Assembly: GCA_016719295.1 (NCBI GenBank)
Contig: JADKAF010000001.1
Location: 1,426,001 to 1,490,000, forward strand
DNA length: 64,000 nucleotides
DNA from: Planctomycetota bacterium
Lineage (GTDB): Bacteria > Planctomycetota > UBA1135 > JADKAF01
Reading direction: 5' to 3'
The position numbers and the translations under genes were made by a program. Of the stretch, positions 49,941 through 59,656 are shown piece by piece. Numbering within the stretch: the stretch's first letter is position 1; each line of letters starts with the position of its first letter. The notes under the pieces are model-generated. The model was not told where the DNA came from and made no database searches. It saw nothing but the letters and a program-made list of their open reading frames with translations.

Positions 49941-52900
49941 CGGTCGTGCGCGGCCTCGCGGCCGCGGATGCGGGTGAACTGCGGACTGGTCACGATCGTC
50001 TCCACGAGCGCGCCAAAGCGAAAGCCCTCGCGCTCCGAACGTTCCAGCATCTCGTCGAGCAGCGGCTCGTCGCCGAGGCGCACGGCGCGGCCCAGGGCGT
50101 AGCCCAGGAGCTTCCGCGCGAGCTGGCGCAGGAAGTCCGCGCGGCGCGCGCCGAGGAGGTAGGCACGCAGGCCGCCCAAGCCGTCCAGAGCGAACCCATC
50201 GCGGGTCGTCGCGCGGAGGTCGAGCAGGCGCCCCGCCGCGTCGCGCTCGCGCCGCCGACCGATCGCGTCATAGCCCTCGAGCGAGAAGCCGAAGGCGTCG
50301 ATGCGCTCGTGGCAGCGCGCGCATGCGGGATCGGCGCTGTGCTTCGCGGTGAGCTCGCGCACGCTGAGCTCGCTCTCTCCTTCGTCCGTCGGCAGCACGG
50401 GGACGCCGGGCGGCGGCTTCGGCAGCTTCTCGCCGAGCAGCACCTCGGACACCCAGTTGCCACGGAGGATCGGGCTCGTGCGCGAGGCTCCCGACTGCGC
50501 GGCGAGCGTCGCCGCGAGGGCGAGGATCCCGCCGCGGCCATGCGCGCGCACGCCGTCCACGCGGCGCCACTCCTCACCGACGACGCCGGGGATGCCGTAG
50601 TGCGCGGCGAGGACATCGTTCAGCAGCGCATGATCGGCATCGAGGAGCTCCAGCACCGAGCCGTCGCGCCGGAAGAGCTCGGCGAAGAGCTGCACCACTT
50701 CCTCCTGCATCGCCGCGCGCAGCTTGGTGAAGCTCGGGTAGTGCCGCTCGCTCTTCTCCACCGCGCCATCGAAGTCGCGGAGATGCAGCCAGCCGCAGCC
50801 GAACTCGAGCGCCAAGCGCGCGCTCTTCGGATCGCGCAGCATCCGCCGCGCCTCTCCGAGCAGCGCGTCCTCTTCGCGGAGCGCTCCGCTGGAGGCGAGC
50901 TCGCGCAGCCTAACGTCCGGCGGGCCCGACCAGAGGAAGTAAGAGAGCCGGGCAGCGAGCGCATGCGCGTCCAGCGGACCTGGCTCCACGCCGTCCGGCG
51001 GCTCCTCCACCTTGTAGAGGAAGCGCGGCGCCACCAGCACGCGCGCGAGCACGGCGCGCAGCGCTTCGTCGTGGCCGAGCTCCTCGGTGCGCAGGCACAC
51101 GTAGAGCTCGCGCAGCTCCGTGCGTTCCTCCGGCGCGAGCGGGCGCCGGAACGCGCGCGCGGCGAACGCGAGCAGCGCTTCGAGCTGCCGCGGCTCCGCG
51201 GCCCGCTGCTCCGCACGGAAGGCCTCGGCGCGCGCGCGGATCGGCTCGCGCAGCGGCTCGAACGCGCTCGGATCGGCGTCCTGCGTGGCGTACTGCCAGA
51301 GCTGCTCGAAGACGTCGACCTGCACGAGCGGATCGCGGCTCACGAAGCGCAGCTCGCTCCAGAGGCGCTCGAGCTCGGCCGCCTCGGCCTCGTCGAGCAT
51401 CAAGCGCACGAGCGGCTCGTCCTCGCGATGCTGCGTGACGAGCGTCACCACCTCGTCGACGGGCACGATGCGCTCGTAGCAGAGCGCCGCGGGGAAGAGG
51501 GAACGCAGCTCATCGCACGCGGCGCGCACCCGCGCGCGCGTCTCTAAGTCCTCGCTCGCGATCAAGGGGAACGTCGGCAAGCCAGGGGAACGCGGCTCCT
51601 CCTCGAACGCGAGCTCGCACGAGAGCACGGCTCCGGGAACCTGCGGTTCGACGAGCGCCGCGCGGAGATGAACTTCGCCACCGGCCGCGAGCTCCGCCGG
51701 CCAGCGGAGCAGAAGCTCCTCGTTCGCGCGCAGGCGCAGCGGCTCGCCCGAGGGTAGCGCCGCGGCCGCGCTCGGGAGCATCACGAGCGGCCCGTGCAGC
51801 GAGCGCAGCGAGCGCACGAGCGCGCCATCCGGCGTGCTCTCGGGCAGAGCCTCTGCCGCGAGCAGCGCGCGTTGCAGCTCCGCGGCGAGGGAAGCGCGCT
51901 CGCCGCCGTCCGCGCTCGCGAGCCAACGCGCGAGCGAGGAATCGGCCGGAGGAACGAAGGCCGCCCTAGGCTCCTCTTCCGCGAAGAGCCACCAGATGTC
52001 CGGCGTCCCCGCGCGATCGGCGTGCGGATTCGCCGCGAGCAAGCTCTCCGCGCAGTCGCCGCCCAAGCTCCAGCGCGCGCCATCGCTCGGGCGCTCGAGC
52101 TCGAAGTCGACCGCGGTGAGATCGCAGGTGTGCTCGCGCTCGCGCGGGCTCACGAGGAGCACCAGCTCGTCGCGCGCGCGCAGCGCGAGCGGCTCCGCGA
52201 TCGAGACGTTCGCGCGCGCGTCGCCCTGCGTCGCGCCTTCCGCGAGCGCGAGCGCGCAGCCGGCGCGGCGGAGCTCGAAGCGCCAGGAGACTCCGTTACC
52301 GCAGGTCGTGTGCGCATCGAAGAGCGCGACCTGCACGCGGTACGCTCCATCCCCGGGCGCGCGCCACGCGACGCCGACGCGCTGCGTGGGCGAAGGATGC
52401 AGAGCGACGCTGCGCGCGCGGAGCAGCCCCGGTACGTGGAGGTCCTGCGCGGTCGCGTTGGCGCTGATCGACGGCGTTTCGGGCAGGCCCCACGCCGCGA
52501 CGCCGGGCGGCAGCAGCTCCGCCGGCACGCGCTGCGTGAGGCAGCGCTCGGGACGCAGCGGTTCCACGCTCGCGATCCCCGCGCAGGCGAACCACGCCCG
52601 CAGAGCCTGCGGCTCCACGTGCGCGCGCGCCGCGAGCTCGTCGATCGACGCCGCGGTGTGCGGAGAGCGGAGCAGCTCGTCGGCGAGGGAAAGCACGGTG
52701 CTCGTCGCGGCGATCGCGCGCTCGCGAGCTTCCGTTCGCGCCGCGGCAAGCGAACGCAGCTCCGCGTGCGGCAGCGTCTCTCCACTCGGCGTGACGAGGC
52801 GCAGATTCTCCAGCGCGAGCTCGCTCGCACTCGCGCCGCCGAGGAGCTCGCGCCGCAGCACGCGGATCGCGATCTCGTCGCGTGCTTCGCTCGGCAGCGC

Positions 52901-54067
52901 GAGCCGGAGCTCGCGCGACGTAGCCACGGGTTCCTGCGCCTCTTGCCACGCGCGCGGGCCGCCGGCCTTGCCGAGGTGGCCGACGCTCTGGAATCGGAAG
53001 AGCTGGGACTGCGCCGCGGCGAGGTCGCCCACGATCCGCGGCAGATCCTCGGCGCGCAGGCGCGGCCAGGCGTCGCGCAGCGGCGCGAGCAAGCTCGTCC
53101 GGTCCTCTGCGTGCAACGCCGCGAGCAGGATCCCGAGGTACTTCGCGCTGAGCTGCCGCTCACGCGCGACCGCTTGGACGCGCGCCTCCGAACGCGGCGC
53201 GTCGCGCATGTCCAGCGCGGCTTCGAGGTAGCGCTCGATCGGCAAGCGGCCGCCGGCGTTGGTGTCGAAGACGATGCCCTGCAGGTTCACCTGGGTCGCG
53301 CCGCCGGGATCGGTGAAGCGACGATAGAGCGCGCGGATCGCCGCGAGGCGCTCCTCGCTCTGATCGCGCGCGCTCGTGTGCGCCGAGAACGCGATGCCGT
53401 CGGGCAAGAGCACCGCGTGCGCGGCGATCTCGCGCGCGGCATCGAGGTACTTCGCGAGCAGCATCGGCGACATCGGCAGCGCTTGGCCTACGTTGCTGAA
53501 GCCTTCCCCCGCCGCGCCATCGACGGGCAGCTCGCGCGCGGGATCGAGGCTCGCGACCCCGGTGAGATCGCGCACCGTGTAGCCGTACTCGGCGTTGCTG
53601 AGGCGCCGCAGCAGCACCGGACCGGGATCGCCGGCTTCCGCGCGCGCGACCTCCGCCAACGCCCCGCGCAGCTCGGCGACGAGAGACGCGCGTTCCGCGG
53701 CATCGAGAGGCGGCGCCTCCGGAGGCGGCATGTCCCCTGCTTCGACGAGAACGAGCGCTTCCTGCCAGAGGCGCGGCTCGCGACGCAGATCCCCGAGGCT
53801 CGCGAAGCGCTCGAGATCGACATCGCCTTTCGCCTTCGCCGCGCCGTGACACTCGAAGCAGCGCGCCGCGAGACGCGGGCGCAGCTCGCGCACGAAGCGC
53901 TCGCGCGCAGAGGCTCCTGGTTCCTGCGCTGCGATGGATGCGGTGATCGCGCTCGACGCGGCGATCGCTCGCAGGTAGCGGCGCAACCAGGCGCCGAAAA
54001 CGCCGCGCGCCGCAGCCTGTGTTGCAGGCTCCGGCGCGCACGTGCGATCCCCAGCAGAACGAATCAC
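49937..54067 (-). CDS. Giant planctomycete-type cytochrome protein (PSCyt1, DUF1587, DUF1595, DUF1592, DUF1588, DUF1585)
   Basis: A 1376-residue exported protein, longer than the usual 700-1000 of the family. Domain order: an N-terminal helix, PSCyt1 with heme motif CFECH (about residue 70), DUF1587 (LLRRLSNAEYGYTVRDLTGV), a long middle region of beta-sandwich character (about 330-900), DUF1595 (AARAFRRPLAPEER), DUF1592 (LAARLSYFLWSGPPDVRLREL), DUF1588 with a second heme motif CARCH, and DUF1585 to the end. The GTG start at 54067 overlaps the SH3 gene stop. It is thought to act in periplasmic redox or polymer breakdown, but the biochemistry is unknown. The DUF1552 gene follows by ATGA overlap. 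Confidence 0.88.
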   Translation of the reverse strand: MIRSAGDRTCAPEPATQAAARGVFGAWLRRYLRAIAASSAITASIAAQEPGASARERFVRELRPRLAARCFECHGAAKAKGDVDLERFASLGDLRREPRLWQEALVLVEAGDMPPPEAPPLDAAERASLVAELRGALAEVARAEAGDPGPVLLRRLSNAEYGYTVRDLTGVASLDPARELPVDGAAGEGFSNVGQALPMSPMLLAKYLDAAREIAAHAVLLPDGIAFSAHTSARDQSEERLAAIRALYRRFTDPGGATQVNLQGIVFDTNAGGRLPIERYLEAALDMRDAPRSEARVQAVARERQLSAKYLGILLAALHAEDRTSLLAPLRDAWPRLRAEDLPRIVGDLAAAQSQLFRFQSVGHLGKAGGPRAWQEAQEPVATSRELRLALPSEARDEIAIRVLRRELLGGASASELALENLRLVTPSGETLPHAELRSLAAARTEARERAIAATSTVLSLADELLRSPHTAASIDELAARAHVEPQALRAWFACAGIASVEPLRPERCLTQRVPAELLPPGVAAWGLPETPSISANATAQDLHVPGLLRARSVALHPSPTQRVGVAWRAPGDGAYRVQVALFDAHTTCGNGVSWRFELRRAGCALALAEGATQGDARANVSIAEPLALRARDELVLLVSPREREHTCDLTAVDFELERPSDGARWSLGGDCAESLLAANPHADRAGTPDIWWLFAEEEPRAAFVPPADSSLARWLASADGGERASLAAELQRALLAAEALPESTPDGALVRSLRSLHGPLVMLPSAAAALPSGEPLRLRANEELLLRWPAELAAGGEVHLRAALVEPQVPGAVLSCELAFEEEPRSPGLPTFPLIASEDLETRARVRAACDELRSLFPAALCYERIVPVDEVVTLVTQHREDEPLVRLMLDEAEAAELERLWSELRFVSRDPLVQVDVFEQLWQYATQDADPSAFEPLREPIRARAEAFRAEQRAAEPRQLEALLAFAARAFRRPLAPEERTELRELYVCLRTEELGHDEALRAVLARVLVAPRFLYKVEEPPDGVEPGPLDAHALAARLSYFLWSGPPDVRLRELASSGALREEDALLGEARRMLRDPKSARLALEFGCGWLHLRDFDGAVEKSERHYPSFTKLRAAMQEEVVQLFAELFRRDGSVLELLDADHALLNDVLAAHYGIPGVVGEEWRRVDGVRAHGRGGILALAATLAAQSGASRTSPILRGNWVSEVLLGEKLPKPPPGVPVLPTDEGESELSVRELTAKHSADPACARCHERIDAFGFSLEGYDAIGRRRERDAAGRLLDLRATTRDGFALDGLGGLRAYLLGARRADFLRQLARKLLGYALGRAVRLGDEPLLDEMLERSEREGFRFGALVETIVTSPQFTRIRGREAAHDR

Positions 54068-55401
54068 TCCCTCTTCTTCGTGGTGAGGATCCGGATCTGC
54101 GTGACCTCGAACACCGGCGGCGTGAACTCGGAGCGCTCGCGGCCCTTCACGGCGATCTCGCGCCCGACGTAGTCGGAGAGATCGTAGCGGCCGCTCTCGC
54201 ACATCAAGTTCACCGACGGGAGCTTGCCGCGCTCGATCACGTAGCGCACGGGACCAGCGCTCAGCGTCTGCTCGCCCTGCTTCACGACCCAGCCGAAGTG
54301 CTGCCAGTTCTCGAGCACCTTGTCGGGCGTCGGCGCCTGCGCTCGCAGCTGCTCCTGCTCCTTCTCGAGCTTCGCTTGGGCGCTCTCGCGCGCGATCTTG
54401 TCCTGCATCTCCTGGGAGCTGGCGATGAGAGCATCCGCCTCGACCCTGCCGACCGCGACCTCGAACGACTTCATGCGCTCGAAGACCTTCTCCTTCAGCT
54501 TCGGGCTCTTCGGCTTGCTTTCGACCCCGTTCGCGGCCAGCGCGGTGTACGCATCGCGCACCGACTGGAAGTTCCCGCTCGTGCTCTTCGCGAGCTCCTG
54601 ATCGCGAAGCTGATCGACGGGCTTCAGCAGCTCCTCGGCGTAGGCGTCGGACGCGATGTAGGCGCGCTCGCGCTCGGCCTTCTCCATCTCGTCGATCTTC
54701 GCGGCGAGGAACTGCTCCTGCTGCTTGCGGAACTCCTGCTCCGCGGCGCCCGCGTCGTTCAAACGCTCGAGCTGGATCGAATCGACCCAGGCGCTCACGC
54801 GCGGCGGCGCTTGCACATGCGCCCAGCTCCCGCTCTGCTCGAGCAGGAGGACGCGCTCGCCGCGCTCCAAGCGATCGGGCTCGAGCGGCGCGTTGTCGGT
54901 CATCGTCGGGCGGACGCGGAAGTTCACTCGGTCCGCATCGACGATGCGCTCGTTCGGCGCGTCGCTGGCCTTCAGGAACGAGGTCGAGACCCAGCCGCTC
55001 AAGCCGCCGGGCACGCTCACGCGCCACCAGCCGTTGTAGCTGCCGCGCACGCGCACGACGGTCCCAGCGTCGAGCGAGCGAAACGCTTCCTCGCGCTCAC
55101 CTGCGTAGCGTCGCACGGTAGCGCCACCCGCTTTCACGCGAGCCCAGCTCTCTGCGGCCGGAGCTTGCACGCGCTTCACCGCCGGATCGTCCGGCTTCAC
55201 TTCGGGCCGGGCCGGAGCGGGCGTCTGCCCGGCCGGAGTCGGCTCCTGCGGAGAGCGACCGGCTTCGAGCTCTTCGGGAGTCTGCGCGCCGAGGCCCGCG
55301 GCGAGGAGGAGCGTCGCGAACGCGAGCGAGAGCAAACGAGAGCGAGCCGCCGACGCGCCGCGCGCATGGCTCGAAAGGGAGAACGCGAGCGATCGAAGCA
55401 T
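54064..55401 (-). CDS. Exported SH3-domain protein with coiled coils
   Basis: A 445-residue protein. A signal sequence ends at about residue 40 (LLAAGLGAQ). A proline-rich linker is followed by two bacterial SH3 domains at about 85-145 (VVRVRGSYNGWWRVSVPGG, LSGWVSTSFL) and 150-215 (NFRVRPTM). Then come long charged helices (FRKQQEQFLAAKIDEMEKAE and ARESAQAKLEKEQEQLRAQ) and a small C-terminal domain. It probably binds cell wall or protein partners in the periplasm. The stop overlaps the DUF1592 gene start (GTGA), so it belongs to that operon. The specific role is unknown. Confidence 0.75.
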   Translation of the reverse strand: MLRSLAFSLSSHARGASAARSRLLSLAFATLLLAAGLGAQTPEELEAGRSPQEPTPAGQTPAPARPEVKPDDPAVKRVQAPAAESWARVKAGGATVRRYAGEREEAFRSLDAGTVVRVRGSYNGWWRVSVPGGLSGWVSTSFLKASDAPNERIVDADRVNFRVRPTMTDNAPLEPDRLERGERVLLLEQSGSWAHVQAPPRVSAWVDSIQLERLNDAGAAEQEFRKQQEQFLAAKIDEMEKAERERAYIASDAYAEELLKPVDQLRDQELAKSTSGNFQSVRDAYTALAANGVESKPKSPKLKEKVFERMKSFEVAVGRVEADALIASSQEMQDKIARESAQAKLEKEQEQLRAQAPTPDKVLENWQHFGWVVKQGEQTLSAGPVRYVIERGKLPSVNLMCESGRYDLSDYVGREIAVKGRERSEFTPPVFEVTQIRILTTKKRE

Positions 55402-55462
55402 GGTCCTTCTCCGCCGAGAGGCCGGCGGCGCTCGAGAACGAGAGCCCTACCGGTAGTGGAGG

Positions 55463-55490
55463 ATTCTAGGGACCGGCCCGAGATCATCAA
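55463..55490 (-). promoter_or_regulatory. Candidate promoter of the SH3-DUF1592-DUF1552 operon
   Basis: On the minus strand TTGATG (55490-55485) and TAGAAT (55468-55463) are 16 nt apart. The -10 differs from TATAAT at one base. It lies about 60 nt upstream of the SH3-protein ATG in the 158-nt gap after larC. The rest of the gap holds no gene. Confidence 0.5.
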
Positions 55491-55559
55491 GATCTTGGGG
55501 AACTTCCCTCGGGCGAGGGACGGAGATCGCCCACCTCGAGCGGCCTCGCCGGACGGAGC

Positions 55560-56978
55560 TCAGGCGAGCGGCGGCGGCTCATCGAGGTGGCCGCGATCGC
55601 GATCCGGACCCGGATCGTGGGAGTGCCCCTGTCCGTGGTCGTGCTCGTGCCCGTGGTCGTGCTCGTGGCGGTGGTGGTGCAGGTGACCATGGCCGTGAGG
55701 ATGGAAGTGCGCGTGCCCGTGCAGTGGCCGCAGCCCCGAGGTCGCGCTCGAGCGCGGGCCGGCCGCCGGCGGAGGCTCCGGCGCGGCGGCCGGCTCCGCG
55801 TCGAACGCCGGGAGATGCTGCGCGGCGTGTTGCGCCGCCTCCCACACATCCCAGAGAGGAGCCCCCGTGCGCTCGGCGATCCGCCGCACATCGTCGAACT
55901 CGGGCTGCGCGCGCCAGCTGCCGTCCGGCAATCGCCGACACTTCACTCCGACCGCGTCGGACCCGAGCTGCACCTGCAGCTCGCGTCGCGCGAGCTTCGA
56001 GCGGCGCAAGCGCTGGCGGCGGATGCCGAGCGTGCGCGTCTCGCGGAAGAGCAGCTCCTCCAAGGCGAGACGCCGCGCGGGCTCCACGAGCACGTGCAGC
56101 ACGGCGCCGGGGCGCCCCTTCTTCATCGTCGCGGGCAGCACCCAGGCGTCGAGCGCACCTGCCGCGAGCGCGCGCTCGAGCACGTAGCCCAAGAGCTCCG
56201 CGCTCGCTTGGTCGAGGTTGGTCGCGAGCTCCACGACCTCGTCGCTCTCGCGTCCGGCGTCGAGCGTGCCGAGCACGACGCGCAGGAGATTCGGTCGGTC
56301 GGGCAGCTCGCGCGCGCCAGCGCCGTGGCCGAAGCCGTCGACGCGCAGCGCGAGCTCCTCCGACGTGATCTCGGCGAGCGCTCCGAGCAGCGCGGCCCCG
56401 GTCGGAGTCGTGAGCTCGAGCGGCGGGCCGCCGAAGACGACCTCGCTCCCCACCAGCGCGCCCAGCGCGCCGGGCGTGGGGATCGGCATCGCGCCGTGAG
56501 CGCAGCGCACGAAGCCCGAGCCCGTCGGCGGCGGCGAGGCGAGGATCCGCTCGACGCCGAGCCGGTGAAAGCCCCAGCACGCCGCCGCGATGTCGACGAT
56601 GCAGTCGATCGCGCCGACCTCGTGGAAGTGCACCGCCTCAACGGGGATCGCGTGCGCGCGAGCTTCGGATTGCGCCAGGCGCTCGAAGACCCGCAGTGCC
56701 GCCTCCAACGCGGGCTCGGGCAGCCGCGACGCGCGCAGGATCGCGCGGATCTCGCCGAGGCCGCGATGCCCGTGATCGGGCGCGGTGAGCCGGACGTGGA
56801 AGCGGAGGCCGTGGATCGAGGAGCGCCGCACGGCCTCCGTCGAGATCTCGAAGCCGCGGACGGGAAGGGAATCGAGGGTGCTGCGTAGCTCGTCCAGCGG
56901 CAGACCCGCGTCGAGGAGAGCCGCGACACACATGTCGCCGGCGATCCCCGAGAAGCAATCCAGGTAAGCGATCCGCAT
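55560..56978 (-). CDS. larC: LarC-like nickel insertion protein with histidine-rich tail
   Basis: A 472-residue protein. Family signatures are AYLDCFSGIAGDMCVAALLDAG at the N-terminus, VHFHEVGAIDCIVDIAAA, TTPTGAALL and LPATMKKGRPG. LarC puts nickel into the pincer cofactor of lactate racemase. The start MRIAYLDC at 56978 replaces a longer frame without family support. Residues 420-454 form a tail in which about half the residues are histidine, alternating with Gly, Asp and Glu, which should bind nickel or other metals. No larB, larE or larA is in the window. LarC1/LarC2 are not split here. Confidence 0.88.
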   Translation of the reverse strand: MRIAYLDCFSGIAGDMCVAALLDAGLPLDELRSTLDSLPVRGFEISTEAVRRSSIHGLRFHVRLTAPDHGHRGLGEIRAILRASRLPEPALEAALRVFERLAQSEARAHAIPVEAVHFHEVGAIDCIVDIAAACWGFHRLGVERILASPPPTGSGFVRCAHGAMPIPTPGALGALVGSEVVFGGPPLELTTPTGAALLGALAEITSEELALRVDGFGHGAGARELPDRPNLLRVVLGTLDAGRESDEVVELATNLDQASAELLGYVLERALAAGALDAWVLPATMKKGRPGAVLHVLVEPARRLALEELLFRETRTLGIRRQRLRRSKLARRELQVQLGSDAVGVKCRRLPDGSWRAQPEFDDVRRIAERTGAPLWDVWEAAQHAAQHLPAFDAEPAAAPEPPPAAGPRSSATSGLRPLHGHAHFHPHGHGHLHHHRHEHDHGHEHDHGQGHSHDPGPDRDRGHLDEPPPLA

Positions 56979-57078
56979 CCAGCACACCTTGCGCACGGAG
57001 CCCGGCGAGGCGGTAGTCTCGCCGCTCGGCCCCGCGGCGCAAGCGCGCGCACGGACCGACCTCTCCACCGAGGAGCGC

Positions 57079-58827
57079 ATGTTCTCCGACTCTCTCCCGC
57101 GCGCGCGCCGCGCGGCGCTCGGCCTGCTCGGCGCGGTCCTCGGCGCCGCTCCGCTCGCCGCGCACGGCGGCCGCTACTTCGGGCCCGTGCCGACCGTCTC
57201 GACGCCGCCCGCTCCGCCCGGCACCGGGGCCCGCACGCCGACCATCACGCCGGGAGTCAATCCGCTGACCCCGCCGAACGTCCCGGGTGGCATGTCGCCC
57301 ACGGGGCCGTTCACGAACTCGTGGGAGAACTGGTGGGAGCTCAACTACGAGTGGGTGCTGAGCCCGCGGACCCGCGCGCCGCGCGAGCAGGTCGACGACG
57401 GCCCGACCAGCTCGCCCCATGGCACGCGGATCCCCTCGCGCGAGCTCGTGCGCGAGCGCGTCCTGCCGGTGCTGCGCGCGCACTTGAAGGACCGCGACGC
57501 CGAGGTCCGCTCCGCGGCCGCGATGGCCCTCGGCAAGACCGCGCTGCGCGACGTGGAGCCGGAGCTGATCGCGCTGCTCGACGATCCCGAACGCGACGTG
57601 CGCGAAGGCGCGCTGCTGGGTTTGGGCCTCTTGCGCACGCCGGTCGCGCAGCAGACCTTGCTCGCGCGCTTCGCGGACGCGAAGCGCACGACGCGCGAGC
57701 GCGCGTTCAGCGCGGCCGCGCTCGGTCTGCTCGGCAGCAGCGCTTGTCTGCAAGCGCTGCTCGACGCGCTCGATCCCACTGCGGCCGGGAAGAAGGAAGG
57801 CCGCACCGTTCAAGGCGCGGCGCTGCTCGGTCTCGCCGCGGGCGCCAGCACCGCGACCTTGCCGCGCCTGATGCCGTGGGTCGAAGGCCAAGCGTTTCCG
57901 GACGACATGATCGGGGCGCTGGCGTGCAGCGTGCTCGGGCGCATCGGCGATCGCTCCGCGATCCCCGCCGTCGAGAAGGCGCTGCTCTCGAAGGAGGGCC
58001 GCATCCGCCAGGGTGCCTGCTTCGCGATCGCCTCGCTCGCGAAGCCGACGGACAGCGCGCTGCTGAAGAAGCTGGAGCACGTGGCTCGGGAAGACGCGCT
58101 GGAGGACGTGCGCGCCTTCGCGTGGCTGGCCCTCGGTCGCATCGGCGGCGAGCCCGCGCGCGCTCTCTTGCGCAAGGAGCTCGCCGAAAGCCGCAGCGCC
58201 GTCGAGCTCGGCTACGCTTCGCTCGGCCTCGGGTTCTGCGGCGATCCCGACCTCGATGGGCCGCGGCTCGCGCGCGAGCGCGTCGAGCGCGGCGGGGACG
58301 TGAACCTGCGTGCGGCCGCCGCGATCGCGATCGGCATCCTCGGCGCCAAGGGGCAAGCGAGCGTGCTCGCGCGCGAGATGGCCTCGAACCAGAACCGCGA
58401 CTTCGCGACGGGACTGATCCTCGGCCTGGGCTTGCTTCGCGCCGACAACGCCGCGAAGGCGCTGCTCGCGAACGTCGCGCGCGAGCGCGCGCCCGAAGTG
58501 CTCCGCGCCTCGATCATCTCGCTGGGCCTGCTCGATCACGCAGACCTGCTCGAGACCGTCTCCGAGCGCCTCGCGCGCGAGCGCTCGTCGGTCCTGCGTG
58601 GCGCCGGCGCGCAGGGCCTCGGCACGGTGATGGACGCGCGGCACCTCGACACGGTGCTCGAGCTCCTCGCAGAGAAGAAGCCCGTCTCCGAGCTGCGCGT
58701 CGTGCTGATCGTGGCGCTCGGACGCATGGCCGAGCCACAGGATCTGCCGGCGCTATCGGCGCTGCGGCGCGACCTCTGGTTCCAGAGCGATGACGCGGTG
58801 ATCCAGGAGCTGCTCTCGATCCTCTGA
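57079..58827 (+). CDS. Exported HEAT-repeat protein
   Basis: A 582-residue protein. The ATG at 57079 follows an AGGAG site by 3 nt and starts a signal peptide ending around residue 30 (APLAAHGG). A proline/threonine-rich linker and a WENWWELNYEWVL segment follow. From about residue 120 to the end there are at least ten HEAT/PBS-lyase-like repeats of about 30-40 residues (such as RDAEVRSAAAMALGKTALRD and ERDVREGALLGLGLLR). It is a protein-binding scaffold outside the cytoplasm. It is divergent from larC (100-nt gap) and nearly touches the convergent comF. The partner is unknown. Confidence 0.85.
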   Translation: MFSDSLPRARRAALGLLGAVLGAAPLAAHGGRYFGPVPTVSTPPAPPGTGARTPTITPGVNPLTPPNVPGGMSPTGPFTNSWENWWELNYEWVLSPRTRAPREQVDDGPTSSPHGTRIPSRELVRERVLPVLRAHLKDRDAEVRSAAAMALGKTALRDVEPELIALLDDPERDVREGALLGLGLLRTPVAQQTLLARFADAKRTTRERAFSAAALGLLGSSACLQALLDALDPTAAGKKEGRTVQGAALLGLAAGASTATLPRLMPWVEGQAFPDDMIGALACSVLGRIGDRSAIPAVEKALLSKEGRIRQGACFAIASLAKPTDSALLKKLEHVAREDALEDVRAFAWLALGRIGGEPARALLRKELAESRSAVELGYASLGLGFCGDPDLDGPRLARERVERGGDVNLRAAAAIAIGILGAKGQASVLAREMASNQNRDFATGLILGLGLLRADNAAKALLANVARERAPEVLRASIISLGLLDHADLLETVSERLARERSSVLRGAGAQGLGTVMDARHLDTVLELLAEKKPVSELRVVLIVALGRMAEPQDLPALSALRRDLWFQSDDAVIQELLSIL

Positions 58828-58833
58828 GCCTGC

Positions 58834-59616
58834 TCAGGGCACGCGGTGCTCTGCGGCGAGCGGACATGCGGCCGGCGCTCCGGCGCGGAAGACGACCGCC
58901 GCGCGGAGCTCGCGGCAGCCGGCGCGGCGCAATACCTGCGCGCACGCCTCCAGCGTCGCCATCGAGGTGCAGGTGTCGTCGACCAGCACCACGGAGGCCG
59001 GCACGCGCGCGAAGCGCCGCAGCGCGAAGGCGCGCGCGACGTTCGCGCTCCGATCGCGCGTCAGTGGATCGCCTTGCGGCGCGGTCGCGCGCACACGCCG
59101 AAGCACGCCGCAGACGCGCCCGCCGCAGCGCTCGGCGAGCTCGCGCGCGATCAGCTCGGCTTGATTGAAGCCGCGCGCGCGGCGCTTCGCGGCATGCAGC
59201 GGCACGGGCACGAAGCGCGCGCCGCGCGCCCACGCGTGGCGCCCGAGCTCTCCGCCGAGCTCTTCGGCGAGCGGGCGTAGGCTCGCGCTGCGGTGGCCGA
59301 GCTTCGCCTGGAGGAGCAGCTCGCGCCCCGCGCCGCCGTAGGCGAGGGCGGCGACGAGCGCGGACCACGGACGGGCGGTCGCGGCACAGCTCCCACACGG
59401 GGCATCGCTCTCCGCCGCGGGCATGGCGCAGAGCGGGCAGGTCGGCCGCAGCAGCCGCTGCTCTTCGAGATCGTGGGCGGCGCAGAGCCAAGGCGTCGCC
59501 GTGCCGCTCGGCGCGTCACAGAGGACGCAGCGCGCTTCGAAGAAGAGCTCGCCCAGTCCCGAGCCGAGCTCGCGCCAGGATCGCGCGGCGTCGCGAAGGA
59601 AATCGCGGGGGTGCAT
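58834..59616 (-). CDS. comF: ComF family phosphoribosyltransferase-like protein
   Basis: A 260-residue protein. The N-terminal zinc-ribbon-like part has three Cys pairs (CVLC, CPLC, CGSC). The rest is a type I phosphoribosyltransferase fold, with FVPVPLHAAKRRARGFNQAELIA and the PRPP-site VVLVDDTCTSMATLEAC. ComF takes part in DNA uptake in competent bacteria, but many bacteria without known competence also carry it. Its stop lies 7 nt from the stop of the convergent HEAT gene. Confidence 0.88.
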   Translation of the reverse strand: MHPRDFLRDAARSWRELGSGLGELFFEARCVLCDAPSGTATPWLCAAHDLEEQRLLRPTCPLCAMPAAESDAPCGSCAATARPWSALVAALAYGGAGRELLLQAKLGHRSASLRPLAEELGGELGRHAWARGARFVPVPLHAAKRRARGFNQAELIARELAERCGGRVCGVLRRVRATAPQGDPLTRDRSANVARAFALRRFARVPASVVLVDDTCTSMATLEACAQVLRRAGCRELRAAVVFRAGAPAACPLAAEHRVP

Positions 59617-59656
59617 GCCGCCGGAGACGCGGCGGCGCGCTCGCGGTCACGCTCGA

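Noticed and set aside
51794..54172. A long plus-strand open frame of about 792 codons.
   Set aside because: It is antisense to the DUF1592 giant protein and shows only Arg/Ala/Glu-rich low-complexity translation.
56638..58644. A 668-codon minus-strand open frame upstream of larC.
   Set aside because: It is antisense to the HEAT-repeat gene, which has a ribosome site, signal peptide and repeats.
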